The position numbers and the translations under genes were made by a program. Source: Sanderia malayensis (lineage: Eukaryota > Cnidaria > Scyphozoa > Semaeostomeae > Pelagiidae). From it: DNA of 64,000 nucleotides. Below the pieces are notes generated by a model. That model ran no database searches. It saw only the letters and a program-made list of their open reading frames with translations, and had not been told where the DNA came from. This document shows, piece by piece, positions 34,258 to 44,944 of this stretch. The stretch covers positions 1,054,001-1,118,000 of the forward strand of contig RQOL01000374.1 of NCBI GenBank assembly GCA_013076295.1, written 5' to 3'. Positions within the stretch are counted from its first letter, which is position 1, and the number at the start of each line of letters is the position of its first letter.

Positions 34258-37200
34258 TTAGACCGGGCTCTAACTGAGCGAGGTGCCACCCGGAGAGAAG
34301 CCACTTTTTTATGCGGAATCCGAATTTCAGGGTTAAAAAGCCGAATTCCTGAGAAGTTTTGAGAACGGAGGTAATGTATATCCAGATTCACAAAAATCAC
34401 GTGTTAGGCAGTGGAAGCAACACAGAACGGTTAAAAGTCGTTTTAGAGACCATGGAATCTTCTTCTTTGAATGAAACATACAAGAATCAGAAAAAGTTGC
34501 AAAATAGCAGTTTGTGTGTGCAATGACGTCATAATCCGTGGGTAATTACTTAAAAACTTTAAATTTAGTTGTGGAAAAAGAACGATGAATTGGAATTCCC
34601 AGAATTTTTGAAAGTTTGTTAATTGATAAAAGATGTTGAAAATCTTAATTACAATAATACAATTACAATTTACAATAATAAGTGTCGTGTTACACATCTC
34701 CCATTACTTTGGTCATAAGTTTTCATATGAAGTTTGAAAATATGAAATGTGTTGGTTTTGCTTCTGGCCTCACAACAGCAAAAGTCAATTTAAATCTCGC
34801 TGATTGAATGAGAAACATCAAACCTTATGTAGAACTGGTTTATTACTTGAAGAATTGGTCACATACTACCTTCATTGCAGAAGTCAAATCAGGTAATTAT
34901 ATCTTGGAGCATGTTTTGTAATAATGATATTTAAACTTCGTGATCTTTCATTCAGCAAGGTGTGCAGATTGTAAAATAGTAGCCTTTGGTGGTGAGACTT
35001 GGGCCCTTTCTTTGTAACAGACTAATCATTTAACATTTCCAGCTATATGTTTTCTATGCCTTGATTTTAACAATACAGTCAAATCCATTCAGGAGGGAGA
35101 CGCTGTCACTGAATTGATGACAAATCAAGAAACATCATGAAACATTTGCTGAACTAAAATGTTCTTGTCATGGATCAGAATGATAAACTTGAGAGTGTTG
35201 TACACTATCGACTTGATACTAAGTACAGCTCCATTATACCTCTCAATGAAAACAGAATGACTACATTTAGAATGACTACACACTGTGAAGCAATTAAGGC
35301 AGCAATGGGTTGGTGAAAATTACCACAAAGAGCAATGTGCTACAGTTCCAGACAATATAATAGCAAATGTTTCCGGGGTCCATATGACCCCATGCTACAA
35401 GGGGTTTACCTTATTCATATCTCAGGCTAAAAATAAGGAGAAACTTGCAAACGAGAGTGGACGAAAAAGATCAACTAGAGCTAAAGATCAATGCTCCGAT
35501 ACAAGGGCACTTTTTCCGAAGCACTGTATTTTTGCAAATGTGTTAAGAAAAGGGTAAAAGGAAAAAGCCTCCCTTGTCGCCTGCTTTGCACTAAAAGAGC
35601 AGAGGAAAAGATAAAAAATACTGCGAAAGAAAAAAAGGACCATGATCTGTTGGTTGAGATTAGAGGTGTGGACCTCATTGCCAAAGAATTGCAAATGCAT
35701 GATATCTGTTACAATAACCACACACGAATGGGAAGTGAAAAAGTGGGTACAGGAGAAATAAACTAGAGGGAATTTTGATGCAGTTGAGGCACTCATTCGC
35801 GAGAACATTCTGTTGTTGAATCAGGCAGTCTCTATTGAAAAGCTTCATAGAATATATGGTGATGGTAACCTAAAAGATACAAGATACAGACACAAACTGA
35901 AACAGAAGATCGAAGCATGTTTTGGAGATGATATTAAATTCTTAACAATAGACAAAGTAACACCGCAAGTTTTAGTGCAAGGAGCTTGAATGAAATAGCA
36001 ATAGTTAGAAACAGAGAGGTCATTGTAAATCTTGCCGCAAAATATTTAAAAGAAGATATCCAAAGCTATGCAGAAAGAACGCCAGAATTGTCTTGGCCAC
36101 CATCCATAGCTGACCTAGAAAACCAAGAAAAGGGCATGCCGCACACTGTTGAGAAATGTTTGGAAACATTTCTTTGCTCTCCGGATCATCCGAACCAGGA
36201 AAGGGCAAGGCTTCTTGTACGATCATATTCAAATGATTTAATTCATGGTGTTACAAGAGGAAAGTTGATCACGCTGAAGCATTTTTTATTAGGACTTGGT
36301 CTCCATAACATGACCGGCCAAAAAGCGCCAATTCAAATTTTGTCACATCTGGGTCACTCTATCGATTATAATGTAGTTTGCACCATAGAAACAGCAGAAG
36401 CGATAGCGGCTCAGGAAGAATACAAGGAGGGGGGGGGATTTGAAAATCAAGCCAATAAACGAAGAAACGATCTTAACTGTGTTTTGGGCAGACAATTTTA
36501 ATATGCTGCATGATACTGTCTCGGGTAGGACGTTTCTTGATATAATGAACATTGTGGCCTTTCAGGAAAACGAATCATCTTCTGCGTCACTGAGGAGTAC
36601 TTTATTAGTGGCAAAAAGTAAGCAAAGGTCCATTCCTTGTGAACAAACCAGAGCAACAGATATGCCAAATGTTGACCCGAAAAAAGAGCCAAGGGTATTT
36701 TCTATAGTTGAAACGCACCAGAACTTCAAGGATATCGAGGCTATGAAAAGAACAATAGAAATATGGTGTTTACTGCAACTCCTCATGTCCAACGATCAAA
36801 CAATTCCAATGCTTTCAGGCTGGTTGACAAATTTGAGAAAAAAGAACCCAGAATTAACCATACAAAAAACGTTTGCAACATTTCTACCACCAATAGCAAC
36901 CTCTATCACAGAATATGGTACAATTTAGAAGCTGTTTCAACAATTGCAGGAGCTTTCGATGAAAATGAACATGCGATACGTGAACAAAACAATGGACGTT
37001 GGTGCAGCAATGACTGCATATAAAGTGTTGCGGAATTTCCCAAATCAATTCAAGAACGTGATACTACATTTGGGAGATTTCCACTTCATGAAGGAGAATT
37101 TTGCGGTCATTGGAAAGATCATATCAGGTTCAGGATTCGAAGATGCTGTATTTCAGGCGAACCAGTGTTTTCCAGGTTGTCTTAATGGCGTCATAAGCGG

Positions 37201-39736
37201 ATCACATTACAACCGATGCTGGTCCATACATGAAGTATTCTACGAATGTTTACAGAGATTGCTGCTTGAAGCTTTTATAAATCAATGCAGTGCTTCCATC
37301 CCGGAAGAAGTTGGCCATATGCTAAGGATAAAAAACAAGGGAAAACTACACGCCGCACTGAAAGAACAGCCTGTTCAAAAATTTTTGGTTGCCCTCGAAA
37401 ACTACCAAACTGAAATGAGAAATGGTGTACATGGGAAGACTGCTCAGTACTGGCTGCAGTATTATTTAGACATCATGCAATGCCAACACATTATTCATGC
37501 TGCTATTCAAGAAAACGATTACGACCTTAGAAGATACGCCTGGGAATACATGCTGCCGTTTTACTTCAGTTTGAACAAAACCACCTACGCATGATATGGC
37601 TCGTTTTACATTAATTGCATTAAAAACATGGAGTCACTGTATCCTAACAACCTGGAACTCATTGAGGAAAAGGGCCTGTCTGTCCAAGGTCAAGGAAATT
37701 ACGCATTGCGTACAGCAATAGATCAACACAGAGAACAAACGATCAACAGGGATGCAAAAGTAGTAGGTGGCATAAAGTCTTTCTCTGGAGATGAAAGCTC
37801 GATATTGAAGTGGACTGTGAATCGTGCCCAACAAGCTGACAATACAGCAAGCTTGCGAAGCTTTTCCAATATTGATGCCCAATGTGAAATTCGCAAACAG
37901 CTGCGGCCCTCAAGCATTCTATCGTCGGAGAAGAAAGTGCAGAGTATGTTACGTGTATTAACCTCCGAGTACATCAATCCCTTTGACCCTGGTTTAGACA
38001 AAGATAAGCTTTACAACCTCAGTTGTGGAACCCCAGTCAACTTCGAGTTGGCGAACGAGATCCTCAACGTTCTACCTAATGGCAAGACAGCACATTGCCA
38101 ATTTGTCAACAGCAGGCTTGAATCGACTAACATCAAATTTCACGAGCCAATTAAAAGACAAAAAAGACTTCTCTTTTCGAACTGTGGCAAGAACACTGAG
38201 ATTAAGGTTAATGGGATGTCGAAAGTTGTTGAAGCCAACAGAGATGTATTGGGTAAATTGCTTGCTACCTCAACAAAACACGAACAAATAATAGATTTTA
38301 AAAAAGCCTTGGAATATCCACTGACTTCTGTATCATTAAGTAGATATCGTTGCTGACTGCTATACACCATACAGCATCAAGTCCATGGAAAGAAACAGGC
38401 GTGGAATGGCACCAAAAATCATAGTGCAATCACCAAAATCAAAGGTGCCTCATGATTTTAAGATTTCTCTTGCTAATGGCGAAAACAAGACAAGGATGAT
38501 AGAGCTCATTCGTGATGTTCTAGTTGCGAACATGGAAGCAGTATTATCAACTCTCAGGAGTGAATCTGTCGTGTTTTCATCCTTCCAAGATTGCATCATG
38601 GTTTCACCTGAAACTGTGCATCAGATTCCTGACCTACATACTTCACAGGAAGAGGCCGATACAAAAGCAGTTCTGCATGCAAATCATGTAGTAACAGGAA
38701 ACGAAGAAGGTGCAGCTGTAATTCGCTCTCATTCCGGGGACATTGATATAGTGGTGATTGCACTATCCCACTTTCTCAATGATACTGAACGAATAATTAT
38801 TGATTCGAATACAGGTAGAAATAGAAAAACTTTCAAGACGAGTGACATTGATCTGACAAAAGAACAACGGAAGTCTCATAATGGCTTCCATGCATTTACC
38901 GGTTGTGACTACAACTCAGCGTTTCTTCGCAAAGGCAAGCAACTTTGTTGGAAACTTATTGAGAAAAAACCAAAATTCGTCACAACCTTCTGCAACTTGG
39001 GAAGAACTTCAAATTTGGAAGAAGGATTCAGCATAGAGCTAGAAGAGTACGTCTCACACCTTTACGGAATAAAGAGACAGAATATCAACAAAGCAAGGTA
39101 CGAAATTTTTAATGCAAAGTTGGAAAAGGAGAAGAAGATTTGCGATATTTCGTTGTTGCCACCATGCAAACAAGCACTTCACTTTCATTCCTTGCGTGCA
39201 AATTTTATCGCATATCAGTGGCGGTCATCTCTCGTGCCCGAAAGTCAACTTGGCGACAGTGTTGATAATGGATGGACAGAAGAATTAGAACCAAAGTGGT
39301 TTGAAAGAATGATGCCAGATGACATTGAAGACCTTTTTGTTGATATGGAGTACGAAGAATTTTCAAAGGAAAGCGAAGAAAGTGCGGGCGAAGATGATGA
39401 TGAATGATTCATATGTGTTTTTGGAACTAACCCCCGGATTATGATGTCATAGTATACTGAACAATGTTTTTGAAGTTTCTTTGATCAAGACATGTTTTGT
39501 TCAAAGAGAGAGATTTTTGCTCTCCAGATAAGTTGTAATTCAGTTCTTTTTATCTCTATGAGCTCAAACGCAATTTTTGCCAAATCTGGATATACATTAC
39601 CCCCATTCTTAAAATTTCTCAGAAATTCGGCCTTTTACCCCTGAAATTCGGATTCCTCATAAAAAAGTGGCTTAGAAAAACTATATGAGAATTTCTACCT
39701 CTCCGGGTGTCCTCGCTCAGTTAGAGCCCGGTCTAA
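34258..39736. mobile_element. 5.5-kb inverted-repeat element with one very large gene
   Basis: The left end ttagaccgggctctaactga (34258) is matched by the reverse complement at 39736. The match continues for about 140 bp on each side through gcgagg..cacccggagag, ccacttttttatg(c/a)ggaatc, cgaatttcag, aaaag(c/g)ccgaatt and ggtaatgtatatccagatt. The right arm has an extra 28 bp or so near 39675-39700. A target duplication is not obvious. The interior is filled by one plus-strand gene of about 4.2 kb. Confidence 0.8.
35170..39407 (+). pseudogene. Giant transposon protein: Cys-rich N-terminus, DDE-like core, PIN/FEN-like C-terminus
   Basis: Total length is about 1400 codons. It starts at MDQNDKLESVVHYRLDTKYS and includes HDLLVEIRGVDLIAKELQMH and DICYNNHTR (N-terminal region), a central stretch with WADNFNMLHDTVSGRT, LHLGDFHFMKENFAVIGKII, SGSGFEDAVFQAN and SGSHYNRCWSIHEV, and a C-terminal stretch with IPDLHTSQEEADTKAVLHAN, SHSGDIDIVVIALSHFL and GFHAFTGCDYNSAFLRKGK, ending acidic (EESAGEDDDE). 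Similar proteins recur in cnidarian and fish genomes without a clear name. The last block looks like a PIN/flap-nuclease fold with conserved Asp residues; that reading and the DDE reading of GDFH are inference. Frame breaks: near 35282, 35530, 35975, the G9 run at 36428, 36930, a TGA near 37594 and near 38345. Confidence 0.65.
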
Positions 39737-39955
39737 TAGGAGAACAGCAGCCCTTTGTTTGGAGGGATTGGTTGTTGACGAATTTCCTTTTGACAAAATA
39801 TGGGACAAAAACGAACTGTAGCTAAATATGATGGATCAGCTTCCCTTGAGACTTGCAATGTACAGAATACGATTTGTGAAAGCTAGCTATGACGCTATAA
39901 CGCTAACAAATCTTGCTAATGGAATACGTTACGTCTGGCGAAAGTCTTATGCGCA

Positions 39956-40411
39956 TTGCAGGCCGCTGTGTATGCACAGGTTGTCCCACGTGAATATGAC
40001 ACATCAAATGCGTCAGCAACAGAAAGCCATTCTGCATATGCAAATGAAGAGTTAGCCAGCAGCAGTAGCAGTGTGCAAATATGGGCGAGGAAGAGTGCGT
40101 GCGAGAAATTTGCAGCTCATTCTCAATGCAAACACCAAGTGATGATGGTGTATGTGTTGAATCTGCTCCTGTTGATCCAAATGAAATTGCTCGAGGCTTA
40201 TGGTCAGCTATCAGACCAATATTTCCTAACATATAGGAAGAGGTATTGCAAAAGTGTGTGGAAGGGTGCACGACTGCGGAATCAGCAGTTGATGCTGTAT
40301 TAAGTTGTGGGCATTCTATAGATACGGTAATGAAGCAGATGAGACAAAGTGTTAACTGGGAAAGTTCAGTGCAGATCACAGTACACCATGAAAGTATATG
40401 GAGGGACTGCC
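39956..40411 (+). pseudogene. G2E3-like HECT gene fragment with CUE-like segment
   Basis: GLWSAIRPIFPNI then EEVLQKCVEGCTTAESAVDA resembles a CUE ubiquitin-binding module. It is followed by VQITVHHESIWRDCLK, the start of the HECT-like region, equivalent to IEVRRDEVWCACLAFYK of the intact gene at 50815. There is one in-frame TAG after FPNI and a frameshift near 40080. The Kolobok-like element interrupts the Leu-Lys codons at the TTAA of 40412; a few more matching codons (FYKISMVDKS) follow on the far side at 41617-41650. Confidence 0.6.
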
Positions 40412-40415
40412 TTAA

Positions 40416-41612
40416 AGTGCCCCTACACCTTATTTTTTTTTTATATCGATAAAACTTTCTTCGCTGATTTTAGATCCGAAAATAGTATTCAAATCTGACG
40501 TCTAGTTAACAAGTTATAACGTGAGGAAGTGTCAATGTTTCGTCATTTTCGCCATTTTTTGTGGTCAACTTTTAGGACTGGGATCTACCTACTATGACAG
40601 AATAGTTGGTGCCATTGTGCCCCGTTCATTTTCCCGTACTGAAGCAACAAATCCGGCATCAATTTTCTCTCATACTATGGACTCGATATTTGTTTTTTTG
40701 ACTTTGATGATTAGAAACAGGTCGGCGCATTTTTGACATTGAAATTTGAAAGGCTTGCGATGAGTTTGCAGCTGTGGGGAGGAATTATAAAATTCCCATG
40801 TAGTGGCTGCTCGTTGTGCTCAGTGGAGGCGGGCGTGGGCTGTGCAGTGTTAAAACTGTACGGGAACGGGAATGCCAAGAAGAGCATCAAAACATGATAA
40901 AACTGGGAAAATATGCCATGTCGATGTGTTTTGCTAGCCCATGGAAATACACCCGATAAATCAAAATTTGTATGGCTTCACAAAATTCTGCTTTATCAGG
41001 ATGATCGCCCTAAAACTGTGAGGAGAAGGAGATGGATAGATTTCATCAATACGCAACGACGGAAGAAATTCTATGGACCCCTCATCATGAATGAAATAAA
41101 TCAAACAACAAAGCGCAATAATTTCGGTACAATAACGAAATTCATGTGTAGTAATAAGGAATTGTGTTGCAGATTTTCTACACTTGCTGTTGCAAATGAA
41201 AATCGAATCGTTTCAAGCTTCTTCAAACCCCAATGGTTTAGACTGACACGGATATGATGACCTAAATTATTGCTTATATTGAATTTTGTTATACACTTTT
41301 GCTTCATCACATACAGAACAAAAAGATAATAATTCAGATCTAGTCAAATGCCCAGAAAGTTTTCTTTCAACATTTCTTTTCTTGCTCACATCTCTTTCAT
41401 GGCTTTGACTGAAAGAGTTCTCAGCCAAATGGGATCAAATGCATCAGGTTTCTAGGTAAATTACGGTCCTAAAAGTTGACCATGAAAACGTGGCACGCCT
41501 TGCCTCGTATCTCAAAAACTACTTGTCATATCAAAAAAATATAAACGGATTCAGAATCAGCGCATTCGAATCTATAGTTTTAGCCAATAAAAAAATAAGG
41601 TGTAGGGGCACT
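40416..41612 (+). mobile_element. Kolobok-like non-autonomous transposon, complete, TTAA target duplication
   Basis: The ends are AGTGCCCCTACACCTTATTT on the left and its reverse complement on the right, flanked by TTAA at 40412-40415 and 41613-41616. TTAA duplication plus a THAP-type coding remnant fits the Kolobok superfamily. The inner frame 40913-41257 carries DRPKTVRRRRWIDFINTQRR, a THAP relic that lacks the second zinc-ligand Cys and the Cys-x2-His pair. No catalytic domain is present. It is the same family as the partial copy at 28580. Confidence 0.82.
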
Positions 41613-41649
41613 TTAAGTTTTATAAGATTTCCATGGTTGACAAAAGCAG

Positions 41650-44600
41650 GCTCTTTCCAGAAAGATGCAAAAACATCTCTTGCACCATCACCCGCACCAA
41701 GCTCCAAATCCCCTTTACTGTTGTACACATTGAAGGTAACCTTGTTGTCATAATCCTTTACAAAATTTTGCATTAGTTCTTGACGCAAATTTGATCGGTG
41801 AACTTTCAAAACTGTATTATCATCTTGATCAGTCACGTCTTGCTCGCCATTGTTATTATTTTCAGTGAATAAGTCGGCAAAGAATGAGCATTCAATCATT
41901 ATTTTTTTCGTGAATGAAACTTCAGGCTCCTGTAAACCAGTTGTGAAGGCCATCAATGCATTTAATCTGGACTCGTTGTCATCTACAGCAACAGGTTTAC
42001 AGCCTTCATCAACAAAGGCATAAAACCAGTCTAGTGCTTGTTTCTCGGGACATCCTGCTGGAGACGTTTCTTGCAAAAATAGTTTGAAGTCCGCCGGTGA
42101 AAAAGATACATTGCTCGAAGAAAATAGCTCTTTAAAATGCTTTGGGTACTTTGACATTTCTGCATGAAAGTTAAGGATTTTCAAACCTTCTTTCATCTTG
42201 ATCAAATCCATTTTACTTCATATGATTTCGTTGTATACAATTTCTTGTATCAGTAAATGCTTATTTCTTGAAGATAAAACTTCATTGCTGGGCCATTGCG
42301 AGTTATTAACAATTTGCCAGCAAGGCTCCTTTCTTTCTTCATCATCAAAGATATTCTGTATTCCTTCATCATCAGCTATGTCCAACTCTTCAATAAGATA
42401 ATGCAAACTTTCTGTGGCTGGGTTAAGAGGAATGTCATGTTTACTCAAATAGCAGAATATATCTTCCTTCTTTTCCCCAAGCAGAGCTGCAACGACTGGT
42501 GGTGCAAGGCTCAAAATTTTTTTCACAGGGCCATTTTGCAGCACAGTATGCACCACCAAGACACCAGCCAGATGGAAAATGAAAACTTTTGAGCTGTCTT
42601 TGACTGGCACTAGCCTGTTCATATTTCCTTCAAAAATATTTGTACTCATTTCCTCCCACGCCATATTAAGAAACTCGAGTTTCATAGCTCCACAGTCAAG
42701 TCCTTCTTCTCCTTTAAAGGTTACTTCCAGCATTCTTCCTAAGACATTAGTGTTGTTGCATCGCCTTTTATAGAATTTCAAAACGTCAGGCCATATTGTG
42801 TCTCTATTTACAGTTAACTCTTCGAATTCTGGTTGCTTACCGTAAATCCTCGAATAAGCCCCCGGGGGCTTATTTGCAAAAATGAATTTTTGGGTGGGGG
42901 CTTATTCGAAGGGGGCGGTTATTTGAGGGGGGGGCTTATTTCAAAGTTTTGCTTTTTCCTCAAGGGTTGACAGAAAAAAGACGACATTATTTTCTCAATC
43001 AGCTAAACTTTTTTCACAAAGTGCTGTGTGGAAGATCTAACAAAAATTATAATTTGTTTATTATCACGAAAATCACGCTTCTTTTTGCTTTTTTGTCTCC
43101 AGTCAAAGGAAGTTATACTGTACAGCTATTGTCCTGTGGGGCTTTCTCGAAATAAGATATTATTCTGCACTTATGCTTCCCTCGAATAAGACCCCATGGG
43201 GGCTTCCTTGAGGGGGGGGGGCTTTTTTGCAAAAATGATTTTTTAGGTGGGGGCTTAATCGAGGGGGGGGCTTATTCGAACGTGGGGGCCTATTCGAGGA
43301 TTTACGGTATTCATTTCCCTGAATTTAGAAAAAAGGGCATTAAGGCTTACTGCCTGATCACTCTTCTTGATTTCCGGAATTTTTCTGTTCCTTGTAAACT
43401 CTTCAGCCAATGTGGGAAAGTCTGAATCAGACATATGACCTGGATCATCTTCGGAAAATTCAATGAGATGACTTGTTGCATCATCCAATGAAATGCAGTC
43501 GCTCAAGGCCTCTTCAATTTGCTTTGATGTATGGTGTGGGAAAAGGGCAGTAAGCTTTTCAAACCAATCATTTTGTTTTGATTCTGTGCTTGTAGATTTG
43601 GCACATTCATTTTTAGATTTAAAATCACTTTCAGTCTCTTTGCGAAGGAAGTTGTCATCAATAAATTCTTTGTCTGTTAAATCATCTAGCAGTTGTTCTC
43701 TTTTTGTTATTGTTGAAGGCTCGTCTGTGCACTGCTCCAAATGACATCGCATGGATGCAAGGGGGACATCTTGGGAGCAAATTAGCACCTCTTTCTGCTC
43801 TTAGGAGTTCGAAAGCTCCTGCCTGAGATTTCAATTTCGGATATATAGATTCCAGAACCAACCTCATTTTACCATGACCAAACATTTTGTCATCAAAAGT
43901 TATTTTTCATCTGCCTAGCCCTGCTTCTTTCAAAGCAATCATTTTTGTCATAGATGGGGTTTTAGTGTCCTTTGTACTAGGCAAAAGGCAGAAATCATGG
44001 GTCCATGAATTCTTTGGCTTAATGAAGACATAATTGGTTGTTTGCATTCTTGGCTTCTTTTTCAGCAAAACACTTTCTCGTTTCCCACCACCTCCAATAC
44101 TTGGAAAGGCTCTCCTGGATGGAAAAAACATTATTAAGATCCAGTTGCTAAAGATTTGCAATTTTGGGGAGCATTTAAAAGAACATCAGCAAAGGGCGTT
44201 TATTAAACATTTTCACTCTTCTTAGGCAATAACTTTAGAAAACATCTCATGATGATCACACTTGCATGAAAGTTTGAGTAATAACTAAACAAGTCTGGTT
44301 CCAGAAGTACAATTCTAAAAAGAACATCAGCAAAGAAGCATGTAGTATATTTTTAATGACTGTCCTGTGTGTTTCGAATACACACCCCTCTACCTACAGT
44401 GATCTAGACTCATTTTTTATAAGAAACTTCGAAATTTTTCAGTACTGAAAATTTCTTAAATTTTCTACTGTTTTCTATTGTTAAGGGAAACGATAGAACA
44501 AAAGAATCTATTGTTCTTCACGAGAAATCCCAGTACTGAGTTTCTTATAAAAAATGAGGGTACCTACCTCTACCTATACAGTATTATTACTTTATAAAAT

Positions 44601-44943
44601 ATTTTTACCTGAAATCATCCTTGATTGACATTGCTCTTGCTGTTGCTGCTGGTGTCAAATACTGGCCACGTATTATGGGCACTCCCCCTCCTCCTCGCTG
44701 GTATTGTGGTTGGATCTGGATCAAACCAGGTCGCATCAGCGGGACAAAGGTAGGCCGCCTGGGGCTAGGCCTATAGGTAGGGCTAAGCCGAAACGACCAT
44801 TGTTGTTGTGTTTCGTCTAAACTTTTTGTCTTCATCGTTGCTGAAACTGGAAGTTGCTCTTCCAGTTTCTCAATCCTCTTTATTGCCGTTTTAAGCATGT
44901 CGGAAACATCATTATTGCTATCATCATCGTCTTTTACCTCCAT
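41650..44943 (-). pseudogene. G2E3-like CUE/HECT gene, truncated, with a MITE in its coding exon
   Basis: Exon 1 is 44943-44609 (MEVKDDDDSNNDVSDM to SIKDDF, donor GTAAAA). The next exon opens at 44114 after tttttccatccag with RRAFPSIGGGG, in matching phase. The frame then passes KNSWTHDFCLLPS, a TGA near 43920, a frameshift near 43800 and a CUE-like segment (WFEKLTALFPHHTSKQIEEA). The MITE at 42840-43307 follows, then VNRDTIWPDVLKFYKRRC and VTFKGEEGLDCGAMKLEFLN. A TGA lies near 42220, then MKEGLKILNFHAEMSKYPKH and a second HECT-N-like start (VHRSNLRQELMQNF, GAGDGARDVFASFW). The catalytic Cys lobe of the second module is missing because the gene is cut at about 41650. Confidence 0.65.
42840..43307. 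mobile_element. 468-bp palindromic MITE with TA target duplication
   Basis: The termini CCGTAAATCCTCGAATAAGC and the reverse complement GAGGATTTACGG are flanked by TA at 42838-42839 and 43308-43309. The interior has G-rich cggggggcttattcg words repeated in inverted order. TA duplication fits a Tc1/mariner-type MITE. It lies inside a HECT-gene exon. A related fragment occurs at 62754. Confidence 0.85.
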
Positions 44944-44944
44944 T

